In this document: in pieces, positions 14,843 through 24,244 of the stretch
Position numbering within the stretch: position 1 is the stretch's first letter
Layout of the letters: each line of letters begins with the position of its first letter
From: Alistipes sp.
Lineage (GTDB): Bacteria; Bacteroidota; Bacteroidia; Bacteroidales; Rikenellaceae
Reading direction: 5' to 3'
Length of the DNA: 64,000 nucleotides
Assembly (NCBI GenBank): GCA_017465605.1
Contig: JAFTVW010000007.1
Coordinates: forward strand, 124,001-188,000
Notes under the pieces: model-generated
The model's input: the letters and a program-made list of their open reading frames with translations, nothing else
Database searches by the model: none
Told to the model about the DNA's origin: nothing
Position numbers and translations under genes: made by a program

Positions 14843-16135
14843 TTACTCAAACATAGCCTCCACTGCGGCAATTACCTCTTCGGCCTCGACATTGAGGGGG
14901 AATATCTTTGTAGGCTCCAAATATACCACATCGCATTCACGCTTCATACGCTGCTCACCAGCACCTGTAATATTGAGCATAATGGTAGCATCTTTCTCAA
15001 TCTTACCATCTTGTGCGGCCTTGATAAGCGTTGCAGTTGCGATGGCTGCTGCTGGGTGGATATCAATTCCCTCCAACTCCTCGAATAATTTGGCAGCCTT
15101 GCGGCCCTGAGCGTTTGTAGCGACAAGGACCTCGCCATTTGTAGCCTTCAATGCGTCATACAAACCACCCTTAATTCCATAAGGAGGCTTGCGATTTGAC
15201 AATACCTTTGCATCAATTATTGCCACATCACGACGTGCTTTATCTGCGCTATATGGCAACATCTCGCGAGAATCGGCTCTCCACGCATCATACATTGGTA
15301 CAAACGGAGCGTTTTGAGAAACCATCAATTTCATCATATTATCTCCATATCGACCATCTTCGATAAGACGCATATTTGCCTCCCACGCAGCAATAGCACC
15401 CGTACCGCTACCTACGGCTTGAAAATAGTAATCGGGAATACGACCAATGGTTGTTACGGCCGACAAGACTGTTGTTGCCATACCATCACGACGAGCTACA
15501 TTCTTTGCGCCACCCTCGGCATAGAACTTTGGAGAACGAAGGGCTAAATCGCTCAGGTGTATTGCGTCGAAGTAGTCACCACCCTTCTCGCAAGCAATAA
15601 GTTTCACACAAGGATTAAGTGGCTTCTCAAACCACATTGCCGAGAGATTATCAGCAGGTACTGACAACAATAGTGGAATATTATTCTCCGAACATACTCT
15701 GGCAAAAGCACGAGCCGTATTTCCAGCCGACGCAACCACCAAAATACGCTTCTCATCATCTGCCATACGACCACACACGCTGAATGCCTCGGTCTCCTTA
15801 AACGAACAAGTTGTCATTGCAACACCGTGCGCAGGCGAATAGCCATTAAGCGTGATATAGAGATTCTCCAATCCCAAATACTCGGCCAGACCCTTACTCT
15901 TGAACGTTACGGGTGCAGCCGAACCCTTCAATATACGTTTTACGGGCAACCAATCACAGAATTTGTAGAATCCATAGTCGTCGGGCTTCAAATTCAACTG
16001 TTTGTTCTGATAGATAGCTCTTACGAGTGATGGCTCGGTGGCCTCTTTATCTTCAAGAACCCAACCCGTATCCTCAAACTCTCGATTTGTTGCCACACAC
16101 ATCAAAGTATATGACGTAGCTTGAAATTTCTCCAT
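14843..16135 (-). CDS. Threonine-synthase-like PLP enzyme, probable cysteate synthase
   Basis: A 430-residue fold-type II PLP enzyme. The PLP lysine is Lys113 in MTTCSFKETEAFSV. Classical threonine synthases have PTGSFKDRG there, so this is a different subgroup. The cofactor phosphate loop is AVGSGTGAIAAWEANMRL. The N-terminal stretch (TGWVLEDKEATEPSLVRAIY) and the block NLYITLNGYSPAHG match, from memory, the Bacteroidales proteins annotated as cysteate synthase. That enzyme makes cysteate from O-phosphoserine and sulfite, the first step of sulfonolipid synthesis in Alistipes and relatives. A candidate -7 element is at 16166-16173 on the minus strand. The fold is sure and the reaction probable. 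Confidence 0.72.
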   Translation of the reverse strand: MEKFQATSYTLMCVATNREFEDTGWVLEDKEATEPSLVRAIYQNKQLNLKPDDYGFYKFCDWLPVKRILKGSAAPVTFKSKGLAEYLGLENLYITLNGYSPAHGVAMTTCSFKETEAFSVCGRMADDEKRILVVASAGNTARAFARVCSENNIPLLLSVPADNLSAMWFEKPLNPCVKLIACEKGGDYFDAIHLSDLALRSPKFYAEGGAKNVARRDGMATTVLSAVTTIGRIPDYYFQAVGSGTGAIAAWEANMRLIEDGRYGDNMMKLMVSQNAPFVPMYDAWRADSREMLPYSADKARRDVAIIDAKVLSNRKPPYGIKGGLYDALKATNGEVLVATNAQGRKAAKLFEELEGIDIHPAAAIATATLIKAAQDGKIEKDATIMLNITGAGEQRMKRECDVVYLEPTKIFPLNVEAEEVIAAVEAMFE

Positions 16136-16215
16136 TTATAATAGATTTTATCAATTTTCGTTTTGCAAAATTAACAATTTTATACAAAATATGATGCTTT
16201 ATCACGACAAATTTG

Positions 16216-16223
16216 TACATTTG
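16216..16223 (+). promoter_or_regulatory. -7 promoter element of the SGNH hydrolase gene
   Basis: TACATTTG fits TAnnTTTG, about 40 bases before the start codon. No clear TTTG at -33 was found. Confidence 0.4.
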
Positions 16224-16262
16224 TCTTATGCAAACTAAATGTTAAATCAAATAAATAATTTT

Positions 16263-16982
16263 ATGAAACGTATTTTGCTTGTTGTAGCCCTAAGTGCAAT
16301 CACTTTTTGCGGCTATTCACAGAAGAAAGATTGGGCTGCATTCGGTCGTTACGAGAAGGCCAACAAAGAGGTATTGGCAAGTGGTGTTCGCCCCGATGTA
16401 GTATTTATGGGTAACTCTATCACCGATGGTTGGGCTGGTAAAGACCCTGAGTTCTTCAAGAAAAACAACTTTGTAGGTCGTGGTATCAGTGGCCAGACTT
16501 CATCGGAGATGTTGGTTCGATTCCGTCGTGATGTAATCGATTTGAATCCTCGCTGTGTGGTGATTCTTTCGGGTACAAACGATATTGCTCAGAACAACGG
16601 CCCTATCAAGCCAGAGAACACTTTGGGTAATATTATCTCTATGTGCGAGTTGGCAAAGGCTAACGGCATAAAGGTTATCCTATGCTCAGTGACTCCGACT
16701 TCTGTATTCGGTTGGAGAAAAGACATCAATCCTGCTCCGCTGATTCTCGAAATGAACAAGCTCATTCGTGCATACGCCGAGGCTAACGACATCTACTATT
16801 TGGATTATCACCCTGCCCTAACTGACGAGAAGGGCGGTCTTCCAGCAAAATGGAGTCACGATACTTGCCACCCCAACTTGGAGTGCTATCGTACAATTAT
16901 GGAGCCTATGGTATGTGAGGCAATCGACAAAGTGTTGAAGACTCCAAAGAAGAAGCTTCATACTCCTATGCCTGTAAAATAG
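16263..16982 (+). CDS. Secreted SGNH/GDSL-family hydrolase
   Basis: A 239-residue esterase-type protein with a signal peptide (MKRILLVVALSAITFCGYSQ). The four SGNH blocks are present: VVFMGNSITDGW (catalytic Ser), GRGISGQTSSEML (Gly), LSGTNDIAQN (Asn) and DTCHPNLE (Asp and His). It probably removes acyl or acetyl groups from a glycan or lipid in the periplasm or at the cell surface, as do many Bacteroidota relatives. The start at 16263 begins the signal peptide; an earlier in-frame start would add a non-conserved extension. A strong terminator follows, so it is a single-gene unit. Confidence 0.9.
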   Translation: MKRILLVVALSAITFCGYSQKKDWAAFGRYEKANKEVLASGVRPDVVFMGNSITDGWAGKDPEFFKKNNFVGRGISGQTSSEMLVRFRRDVIDLNPRCVVILSGTNDIAQNNGPIKPENTLGNIISMCELAKANGIKVILCSVTPTSVFGWRKDINPAPLILEMNKLIRAYAEANDIYYLDYHPALTDEKGGLPAKWSHDTCHPNLECYRTIMEPMVCEAIDKVLKTPKKKLHTPMPVK

Positions 16983-17005
16983 CATAGCTTAAACACAATG
17001 GTATG

Positions 17006-17041
17006 AGCCTGTCTTGCAATTTTGCAAGGCAGGCTTTTTTG
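17006..17041 (+). terminator. Intrinsic terminator of the SGNH hydrolase gene
   Basis: AGCCTGTCTTGC pairs with GCAAGGCAGGCT around AATTTT, followed by seven T. Confidence 0.92.
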
Positions 17042-17163
17042 TTAGGGCTGATTCCGAAACGGGTAGAATTTTATCACAACAAAATCCTCTACGCAACATT
17101 TTTTTGAGCGAATATCACTATTTTTGCAGAGTATAAACGCATAGCACATTAACAAGCCGCATT

Positions 17164-18258
17164 ATGAGATTTATATTTGGAGGTATGATGCTCGCCTACT
17201 TGGCTGGTAATATATATATTTTCATCAGGGCATTGCAGACGCTTTCGGCCTGTTCGCTTACGGTAAAGATTCTCTTTTCGCTCCTGTTTTGGGTGGCGGC
17301 ATTGGCTCTTTTCATTGCGATTGGAGCAAGAGACGTAGCTTTGCCCGCAGTAGTTATGAAATGTATGTTCTCGATAGGCTCTGTGTGGCTGGTATTTACC
17401 TTGTATATGACTCTTATTCTTATTGCAGGCGACATCGCAAGACTATTTGTACCACAATTCAAATATGGATTTTTGTGTGCATTAGCTCTAACCTCGGCAC
17501 TGCTTATCTATGGCCACATAAACTATCTGAATCCCAAAGTAATCACGCTCGATATCACTCTCGATAAACCAATCACCGACGGGCCTATCAAAATAGTAGC
17601 CATTAGCGATGTACATCTTGGCGAAGGTACGGGGAAAAGGAAGATGCAACGATACGCCGAACTGATTAATTCGCAAAATCCCGACCTCATATTTATTGCG
17701 GGCGACTTGATTGACAACAGCATCACACCGCTCTATCGCGAGAAGATGCACGAAGAGCTATCTATGCTGAAAGCTCCTATTGGAATTTATATGGTAGCGG
17801 GGAATCACGAATATATAAGCGGCATCGACCGCTCGGCACAATTCTTGACCTCGACACCCATAACTCTACTGCGTGATTCGATGATTAGTCTTCCCAATGG
17901 TGTTCAAATCATAGGTCGTGACGATAGGAGCAATCGTCGTCGCCACTCGCTCGACGATATGGTCAGCAAGGCCGACTCCTCTCGCCCAATAATCGTTCTT
18001 GACCATCAACCTTACCACCTACACAAAACCGACTCCTTGAAGGTCGATTTGCAGATTAGTGGTCATACACATCGTGGACAAGTATGGCCCGCGAGCCTAC
18101 TTACCGACAATATGTATGAGCAGAGTCACGGATACCGTAAATGGAGCCACGCCCACATATTTGTTTCGAGCGGACTCTCGCTCTGGGGCCCACCCTTCCG
18201 CATCGGAACAAATAGCGATATGGCAGTAATCTCGCTCAAAGGACGCAACGCCGAGTAA
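17164..18258 (+). CDS. Membrane-anchored metallophosphoesterase (YkuE-like)
   Basis: A 364-residue protein with three or four N-terminal membrane helices (residues 1-125) followed by a calcineurin-like phosphoesterase domain. All metal motifs are visible: ISDVHLGEGTG, FIAGDLIDN, VAGNHEY, a late DHQPYHLH and SGHTHRGQVWP. The family hydrolyses phosphoesters, in some members lipid-linked ones such as UDP-diacylglucosamine. This substrate is unknown. A weak promoter, TATTTTTG, lies at 17119-17126. The MFS gene begins 18 bases after its stop, so the two form an operon. Confidence 0.88.
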   Translation: MRFIFGGMMLAYLAGNIYIFIRALQTLSACSLTVKILFSLLFWVAALALFIAIGARDVALPAVVMKCMFSIGSVWLVFTLYMTLILIAGDIARLFVPQFKYGFLCALALTSALLIYGHINYLNPKVITLDITLDKPITDGPIKIVAISDVHLGEGTGKRKMQRYAELINSQNPDLIFIAGDLIDNSITPLYREKMHEELSMLKAPIGIYMVAGNHEYISGIDRSAQFLTSTPITLLRDSMISLPNGVQIIGRDDRSNRRRHSLDDMVSKADSSRPIIVLDHQPYHLHKTDSLKVDLQISGHTHRGQVWPASLLTDNMYEQSHGYRKWSHAHIFVSSGLSLWGPPFRIGTNSDMAVISLKGRNAE

Positions 18259-18276
18259 TACTACATATTACCAAAG

Positions 18277-19473
18277 ATGACACACCTGAGCAATCAACAT
18301 ACCGAGAAACTATGGAATGGCAACTATATCAAAATATGGTTGGCGAACTTTATGATTTTCTTCTCGTTTATGCTGCTCACGCCACTCTTGCCAACCTATC
18401 TAAGCGAGACATTTCAAGCCGACAAAGATACTATCGGATTTGTTCTGTCAGGATATACTATGACGGCTCTTGTGATTCGCTCGCTTAGCGGATATATGGT
18501 CGATAGTCTTCCACGACGGGTTGTGCTGGTCGTAAGCTACGCACTTTTTTGTATCTTCTTTGCGGGATATTTGGCTGCTGGAACGCTATTACTATTCGCA
18601 ATTGTCCGCACACTTCACGGCGCACCATTTGGAGCTACAACGGTATCAAACAGCACCGTCGCAATCGATGTTCTTCCCTCATCTCGCCGAGCCGAAGGTA
18701 TTGGCTATTATGGTCTAAGTAACAACATCGCAACTGCCATCAGCCCTACGGTTGCCATCTTGGTATATAATGCCTGTGATGACTTCGATATACTGTTTTG
18801 GCTGGCATTTGCCACATCGACTATTGGCTTAGCCCTTACGGCAAGCGTGAAGTTGCAAAATCGCCCAACTGCAAAACGTAGTGGTCCAATCTCGCTCGAC
18901 CGTTTTATCCTTCTCAAAGGGTGGAGTCAAGGCATATCAATCATCTGCTTTGCATTTTCTTACGCAGTCCTTGTCACCTATATCGCCATCTATGGCAAGG
19001 AAGAACTCGGTATCACAAGCGGGACAGGTGTGTTTTTTGCATTGCTGGCCATCGGTCTAATATGCTCTCGTCTTGTCGGCAGTCGCACTCTCCGCAAAGG
19101 CAAGATTCTCCAAAATGCATCAACGGGCATAATTATCGCGATGCTCGGATATCTGCTGTTTGCGTCGCTTCACAATAAATTTGGCTACTACGGGGCTGCT
19201 CTCATAATAGGTCTCGGCAACGGACATATGTTTCCAGCCTTTCAGACTATGTTTATCAATTTGGCCACCAACGAGCAACGCGGCACAGCCAATTCAACGA
19301 TGCTCGTCTCGTGGGATATCGGAATGGGACTCGGCATTCTTATTGGCGGAATTGCAGCCGAGTATTTTGGTTATCACGCAGCTTTTTGGAGTGCGTGGGT
19401 GGTAAATATTATCTGTATAATCATTTTCTATTTGTATGGCCGCAGAACATATCTAAATGGTCGTTTAAGATAA
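18277..19473 (+). CDS. Major facilitator superfamily transporter
   Basis: A 398-residue permease with about twelve membrane helices. The MFS loop between helices 2 and 3 is recognisable in SGYMVDSLPRRVVLVVSYAL, and a weaker repeat of it in the second half in GSRTLRKGKILQNASTG. It resembles the drug or metabolite exporter group common in Bacteroidales, but the substrate cannot be told. It is the second gene of the operon with the metallophosphoesterase, and the transcript should end at the hairpin at 19525-19558. Confidence 0.88.
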   Translation: MTHLSNQHTEKLWNGNYIKIWLANFMIFFSFMLLTPLLPTYLSETFQADKDTIGFVLSGYTMTALVIRSLSGYMVDSLPRRVVLVVSYALFCIFFAGYLAAGTLLLFAIVRTLHGAPFGATTVSNSTVAIDVLPSSRRAEGIGYYGLSNNIATAISPTVAILVYNACDDFDILFWLAFATSTIGLALTASVKLQNRPTAKRSGPISLDRFILLKGWSQGISIICFAFSYAVLVTYIAIYGKEELGITSGTGVFFALLAIGLICSRLVGSRTLRKGKILQNASTGIIIAMLGYLLFASLHNKFGYYGAALIIGLGNGHMFPAFQTMFINLATNEQRGTANSTMLVSWDIGMGLGILIGGIAAEYFGYHAAFWSAWVVNIICIIIFYLYGRRTYLNGRLR

Positions 19474-19524
19474 GTCAAATTAGCCATCTAACCCTATCTC
19501 ACACATCACAGAAACAACAAAACA

Positions 19525-19558
19525 AAGGGTTGCCCAACAAGTTTGTCGGGCAACCCTT
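19525..19558. terminator. Palindromic terminator hairpin between convergent genes
   Basis: A 34-base near-perfect palindrome, AAGGGTTGCCCAACAAG followed by TTTGTCGGGCAACCCTT. It sits between the MFS gene and the asmA-like gene and probably ends both. Its central 16 bases are identical to those of the palindrome at 24054-24085. Confidence 0.75.
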
Positions 19559-19593
19559 ATACGGTTTCTTATGTCATTCTCAACAACTAAATC

Positions 19594-22131
19594 CTACTTC
19601 TTCTTTTTGAACAGGTCAAGCACCTTACCTACGGTTTGAGCCGCTTTTGTTTGCTTTTCGGTTGCAGTATTGGTTGCTGTTGAGTCGGCTGCCTCACCAC
19701 TATTTTTCGAGCTAGCCAACTTCTGGCCCAAACCGGTAAGAGCCTGCTTAGCTGCTTGCTTTGCAAGGCTCTCCATATCGATACCTACCTTTGGAGAAGT
19801 AAATGTTCCACCAATTGTCATATCAACAGTGCCGAGTTTCGATACTGCGCCAGCCGATGCTGGCAAGGTAATCTTTCCACGATAATCTATCGTTTGGTCA
19901 AGGCCAGTAGAACCCGAAAGATTCATAGTATAATCACCCATCTTAATATCAAATGGCTTGGTTGTAACACGGCCCTCGGCAATCGTAAAGTCGATATTCA
20001 AATCCTTCACCTTTGTCTCTTTGAGCGAAGGTTTCTTCACAATGTCGGCCACCTGATTGATAAACTTCACATCGCTGAGGCTCAAATCCTTTGTTGAAAG
20101 GCTACCATTACCATTAAGCGATTTCATCACAGGACTCATATTATCATCAAGCAGGGTGTTCACATTCACACTACCCGAGAAATTACCCTTCAAATTCGAG
20201 AAGATTGGCGCAAACTGCTGCACCATATCAAGCTCCTTATAAGCCTGAGCAAAACCGATATTCGAGAGCTTAAAACCTGCATTCAAACGAGCCTGCTCGG
20301 CTGCGGGTGTAGCGTATGAGCCATTTACAACAACAGCTCCGCCCATAGTATTGAGCGAAAGATTCTGCATATCCACTTTGCTATCCTTAATCACAAGCAG
20401 ACCCATCACATCGGCAAACTTCATCTTATTCATCAGCACCTCTTTGAAGTTGGCCTGCATACGGAAATCGATGTTGTCGGGAACGCGAATCGTACCCATC
20501 GCGGTAGAATCGCTTGGTTGCGATGTACTCTCATCGGCTGCGGCATCTTCGTTAGTAGCATCGTCAGCCGACATAAAGTCATTGAGGTTTAACTTATTGC
20601 TATTAACATTAAGCGTACCCTTCAATGTAGAGCCCTTGAATACAAAACCCAAATAGTTCTCGAAACGGCTATCGAGTGTGATATCGTTTGAGCCAACATT
20701 AATCGTAGTCTTGCTAAGCTGCAAATATTGCGGAGAGAAGCCAAATGTAGATTGCTTAATATCCACCTCTGGCACGCCTGCAAGCTGCAACTTCATATCG
20801 CTAAGGTCAACACTACCCTGCGCTTGCACCTTATCATACTGTGCCTTCTCGATATACGACATACGACCATTGAGGCTCATATCAGCATTCACCAAACCGT
20901 TAAGATTCATATCCTCCATCGGATACACATCTTTTATCTTACCCAAATCGAGTTTTCCCTTTGCTGCAACATCGAATGTCAAATCACTAATCGGAGTAAC
21001 CACATCGGCTGTCACCGAGAATGGATTTCCAGCAAGAGTAAAGCTAAACGGATTTACCTTGATGGTTGTTGCATCAACGCTACCACCCGGATTCTTCACC
21101 GTAGCTGCGATATTGATTCCATCTACACCAGCAGGAAGCGAAGGATAACGGAACATTGCATTCTTTACATTGAGAGCCACATCAAACGCTGGCACACAAT
21201 CCTCACCAACCATCTTTCCTTTGGCGTATGCCGAAAGTGTTGCCACTCCATCGGTTTTCAAGCCTTCAAAATCCTTTGCATAGATAGCAGGGATAAGCGA
21301 CAGAATCTCTTTGAATCCAATCTCGTTGGTGTTGAGTTTAAGATCCATATCCATACCCTCGTCAAGCATTGCAACCCAACCATCAATCGCAGCACGAATA
21401 GCATTCAGGCTAAATTCATTATCACGGAGCGTGAACTTCATATTCTTCAAGTCGGCATCAACGTTCATATCGGCCTTAATCGTAGCACGATTCAAGAATG
21501 GCACACCACCCGAGCGGAAGCTGAGCGAAGGAGTCTCAGCCTTCAACTTAACAGTTGTATTGTCGCTACCAAAATCGCCTGAGCAAGTAGCATCAAAATC
21601 CATCAAAGCAGCATACATTCCGCCCTGACGGTCATCATAAACAACATCGAGGTCGTTCACACTCAACTTTTTCAAGCTCACTTTGAATGCGCTTGGCTCC
21701 GACGTACTCTCCTCTACGGTCGGCTCGTCGCCCGAAGATTTCATCACGTCCCAATTGACCTTGCCATCTTCCAATACTATTGCCTTCAAGCGAGTATCGT
21801 CAATTACGACCTTCGACACCTCGTATCCGCCATCACCAAATAGCGACATAACATTTACTGCGGCGGTCAACTCACCCGCATATACAAGCGTATCGTTCTC
21901 AAACTCTTCAACACCCTTCAACCAAAAATCCTTCAACGATACCGAGGCCAGAGGGAAATTACGAATCAAGCTAATATCAAGCTCTGCAAAATCAAATTGC
22001 GCATTCAGCAATTTATTACCCTCTTCTTTCACAACGCTCTCCAACTTGCCCTTGAAAGCAAACGGAAGTACCATCAACACCACCAAAAGTGCCACCACGA
22101 CACCCAAAGTGATTTTCAAAACTCTCTTCAT
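19594..22131 (-). CDS. AsmA-like envelope protein
   Basis: An 845-residue protein with one N-terminal membrane anchor (MKRVLKITLGVVVALLVVLMVLPFAF). A long beta-rich region rich in repeated D-L-x-L and N-x-N-x-x-L patterns follows, with a basic tail, VLDLFKKKK. The N-terminal 60 residues (LLNAQFDFAELDISLIRNFPLASVSLKDFWL) and the C-terminal third (FDIKMGDYTMNLSGSTGLDQTIDYRGKITLP) are typical of AsmA/TamB-like bridge proteins. This class is implicated in moving phospholipids between membranes or in outer-membrane homeostasis. It is a single leftward gene, followed by the shared palindrome at 19525. Confidence 0.88.
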   Translation of the reverse strand: MKRVLKITLGVVVALLVVLMVLPFAFKGKLESVVKEEGNKLLNAQFDFAELDISLIRNFPLASVSLKDFWLKGVEEFENDTLVYAGELTAAVNVMSLFGDGGYEVSKVVIDDTRLKAIVLEDGKVNWDVMKSSGDEPTVEESTSEPSAFKVSLKKLSVNDLDVVYDDRQGGMYAALMDFDATCSGDFGSDNTTVKLKAETPSLSFRSGGVPFLNRATIKADMNVDADLKNMKFTLRDNEFSLNAIRAAIDGWVAMLDEGMDMDLKLNTNEIGFKEILSLIPAIYAKDFEGLKTDGVATLSAYAKGKMVGEDCVPAFDVALNVKNAMFRYPSLPAGVDGINIAATVKNPGGSVDATTIKVNPFSFTLAGNPFSVTADVVTPISDLTFDVAAKGKLDLGKIKDVYPMEDMNLNGLVNADMSLNGRMSYIEKAQYDKVQAQGSVDLSDMKLQLAGVPEVDIKQSTFGFSPQYLQLSKTTINVGSNDITLDSRFENYLGFVFKGSTLKGTLNVNSNKLNLNDFMSADDATNEDAAADESTSQPSDSTAMGTIRVPDNIDFRMQANFKEVLMNKMKFADVMGLLVIKDSKVDMQNLSLNTMGGAVVVNGSYATPAAEQARLNAGFKLSNIGFAQAYKELDMVQQFAPIFSNLKGNFSGSVNVNTLLDDNMSPVMKSLNGNGSLSTKDLSLSDVKFINQVADIVKKPSLKETKVKDLNIDFTIAEGRVTTKPFDIKMGDYTMNLSGSTGLDQTIDYRGKITLPASAGAVSKLGTVDMTIGGTFTSPKVGIDMESLAKQAAKQALTGLGQKLASSKNSGEAADSTATNTATEKQTKAAQTVGKVLDLFKKKK

Positions 22132-22323
22132 AGACTATAACTCTTTAATTAATTCTTATTACTGCAACATTTAATGCCGAGCAATCACTCACTACGGCAT
22201 ATAGCACAAAGATACATATAGAAACAAAATAATACAACCCTAAAAAAGGTTTTATTTACCCAAAGTTGCCACAAAAATATCCCATATTTCCAGCCAACAC
22301 TTTAAGGCCGTACTGTATCACAC

Positions 22324-22361
22324 AAAAAACGACCTTAAAGTTTTCTAAACTTCTAAGGTCG
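22324..22361 (-). terminator. Intrinsic terminator of the TlpA-like gene
   Basis: On the minus strand CGACCTT (complement of 22355-22361) pairs with AAGGTCG (complement of 22330-22336) and is followed by six T (22324-22329). Confidence 0.75.
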
Positions 22362-22381
22362 GTATGTACGTTAATAATATA

Positions 22382-22927
22382 TTACTCTTTTGAGAGTTGT
22401 TCCGCAGCTGATAATATCTCTTCGAGTTTATCGAGTTCGTATTCGACATACAAGTAACGAATTACCCCACGCTTGTCGATAATAAAACTTCTCGGAACAT
22501 ACTTTGTGGCGTATAGTGTATAGATTGATTTTTTGGGGTCTAAACCAACCGGAAAACCATATCCATTATTTGCACAAAAATCTGCAATTGTCTTTTTATC
22601 ATACCCACGAGATATAGGCAAATAATTCACGCCGGCCGATTTCATTCTTTCGACAATACGATTCGGAGCTGCCGCCATCTCATTGCGACAAGTGGGACAC
22701 TCAGGGTCCCAAAATGTCAGCAATACAACCTCTCCACGCAATGCCGACAACCGAATTGACTTTCCGTCTAACATTTCAACCGTAAAATCGGGTGCAGCTT
22801 GCCCTACTTTTACAAGCGTAGTCTCTTCGGAGCTCTCGTTTCCATCGCTTATGCACCCCAGCAACATCAACGCACTACACAACACCACGCCCCACACAAT
22901 CAGCAAATATTTATACGATAATTTCAT
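22382..22927 (-). CDS. TlpA/ResA-like thioredoxin-fold lipoprotein
   Basis: A 181-residue periplasmic thiol-disulfide protein anchored as a lipoprotein, with lipobox ALMLLGC at about residue 26. After a short linker the AhpC/TSA-Redoxin fold begins at VGQAAPDFTVEMLDGKSIRL. The redox site is FWDPECPTCRNEM, a CPTC motif with proline after the first cysteine. It probably reduces or oxidises envelope cysteines, for example during cytochrome maturation or stress. The start at 22927 is the first ATG; a TTG two codons upstream is possible. It is a single-gene unit with its own terminator. Confidence 0.88.
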   Translation of the reverse strand: MKLSYKYLLIVWGVVLCSALMLLGCISDGNESSEETTLVKVGQAAPDFTVEMLDGKSIRLSALRGEVVLLTFWDPECPTCRNEMAAAPNRIVERMKSAGVNYLPISRGYDKKTIADFCANNGYGFPVGLDPKKSIYTLYATKYVPRSFIIDKRGVIRYLYVEYELDKLEEILSAAEQLSKE

Positions 22928-23139
22928 CTCCAACGACTATTCCCCATATAACTACACAAACAAAATTAATCATAATAGTCAAATTGTGCAAATTCAAAGC
23001 CCAAACCAATTCCTCTACACCCCGCGCCAATTGGCTCTTTTGTAGCATAAATCAAGCGAAACAAGCCATATATTGCTCGTTTACAACCACTCATTGTTCC
23101 ATAAGTACAATCCCATTATTTTTACAAGAAACTATTTGA

Positions 23140-23147
23140 TAATTTTG
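23140..23147 (+). promoter_or_regulatory. -7 promoter element before the LPS-kinase-like gene
   Basis: TAATTTTG fits TAnnTTTG, about 100 bases before the start codon. The 319-base gap 22928-23246 is AT-rich and holds this candidate promoter and the upstream region of the TlpA gene. I see no other structure in it. Confidence 0.4.
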
Positions 23148-23246
23148 CCACATAGGTTTTGATTACATGCCCGCGAAAAAACACAAATAATATTAACAAC
23201 TAATAGAAAAACATTTGACTTAGCCCCTTAGGAAAACAGCCCAATT

Positions 23247-24014
23247 ATGCAAATAGTTATTAACCCCAAATATGCCCACCTGCACGACTTTATAAAATCG
23301 ATTCCATCTCGTTTCAACGAGCCCGATTTCGGCACTACGCTTCATAGTGGCCGCAATATTGTAAAGCGTGTTGAATTCAATGGGTTGCAAATCGTTGTAA
23401 AGAGCTATTGCCGCATATCTCTGCTCAATAGACTAATTTATGGCCGCCTGCGCAAAAGTAAATCACATCGTGCATACAACCACTATCTACGTCTCAAATC
23501 ATTAGGCATCGACTCTCCCGAGGCCATTGCCGCTATCGACACACGCCATAACGGCAAGATTGTCGGCAGTTTTTTTGTTTCGCTCCACAGCGACTATCAA
23601 TCGATGGAGGTTGTCAACGAATACCCACGCAATGCCGCCACCTTAGAGCCTTTGATGGAGGCTTTGGCTGAATTCCTAATTCAACTACACAACTCTGGGG
23701 TCTTACATCACGACCTCAATATCTCCAACATTCTTTTTCAAGGTGACAGTGTGTCGGGTTACAAATTCCAACTAATCGACACCAACAGAATGGATTTCAA
23801 GCAACAACTGAGCCTTCGTAAAAGGATTGAGAATATGCGCCGTCTATCGTGTGGCTCAGCAGCCTACGCCTATCTGCTTGAACGATATGCCGAGAAGATG
23901 AATCAACCCGAAAACAGCTTTGAACTTAGAGGTCTTTTAGCGCGTCTAATCTTCGATGAGCGTCAACGTACCAAACAAAAGGTAAAGCAAAGAATCAAGC
24001 AACGACTTAGATAA
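23247..24014 (+). CDS. LPS kinase-like protein (InaA/WaaP/KdkA superfamily)
   Basis: A 255-residue protein with a eukaryotic-type kinase fold as found in the LPS sugar kinases. The catalytic loop is LHHDLNISNILF at about residues 152-163, and the metal-binding DFG equivalent is LIDTNRMDF. The N-terminal part has a candidate ATP-lysine in GLQIVVKSY. The tail is strongly basic (QRTKQKVKQRIKQRLR), which suits contact with the inner membrane. The likely role is phosphorylation of Kdo or another inner-core LPS sugar. The composite repeat at 24054-24215 lies directly downstream. Confidence 0.82.
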   Translation: MQIVINPKYAHLHDFIKSIPSRFNEPDFGTTLHSGRNIVKRVEFNGLQIVVKSYCRISLLNRLIYGRLRKSKSHRAYNHYLRLKSLGIDSPEAIAAIDTRHNGKIVGSFFVSLHSDYQSMEVVNEYPRNAATLEPLMEALAEFLIQLHNSGVLHHDLNISNILFQGDSVSGYKFQLIDTNRMDFKQQLSLRKRIENMRRLSCGSAAYAYLLERYAEKMNQPENSFELRGLLARLIFDERQRTKQKVKQRIKQRLR

Positions 24015-24053
24015 TTTTAATGTAATAATTATGAATTCTACCACAAAAAAAAC

Positions 24054-24215
24054 GTGGTTGTCCAACAAGTTTGTCGGACAACCACTTATGTCTCAGAAGA
24101 TGTATAACAAGAACTATTTTTAGGCCCTCGAAGCCCGATAAACCGCAGCATACTCTGGGTATGTGAGGATTTTGAGGGCAAGAGAAACGTCAAAAGAGCC
24201 TTGTTAGACAGCTTC
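24054..24215 (-). repeat. Composite palindromic repeat, copy B
   Basis: Two modules. The first, 24054-24085, is a 32-base palindrome, GTGGTTGTCCAACAAG then TTTGTCGGACAACCAC. After exactly ten bases comes a 120-base module (24096-24215) with imperfect terminal inverted repeats, GAAGATGTATAACAAG on one side and CTTGTTAGACAGCTTC on the other. Its centre is a hairpin around GCATACTCTGGGTATGTGAG. The unit is the reverse complement, with few differences, of 42150-42311. It lies between the convergent LPS-kinase-like and alkaline phosphatase genes, and the 32-base palindrome probably works as their terminator. Confidence 0.85.
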
Positions 24216-24244
24216 GTTTTCTTGTGAATGTATATCCAATCCTA

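Noticed and set aside
20728..21582. A 284-codon open frame on the plus strand inside the AsmA-like gene
   Set aside because: It has a His/Ile/Arg-rich composition typical of antisense readings and no recognisable domain; the minus-strand AsmA-like protein explains the region.
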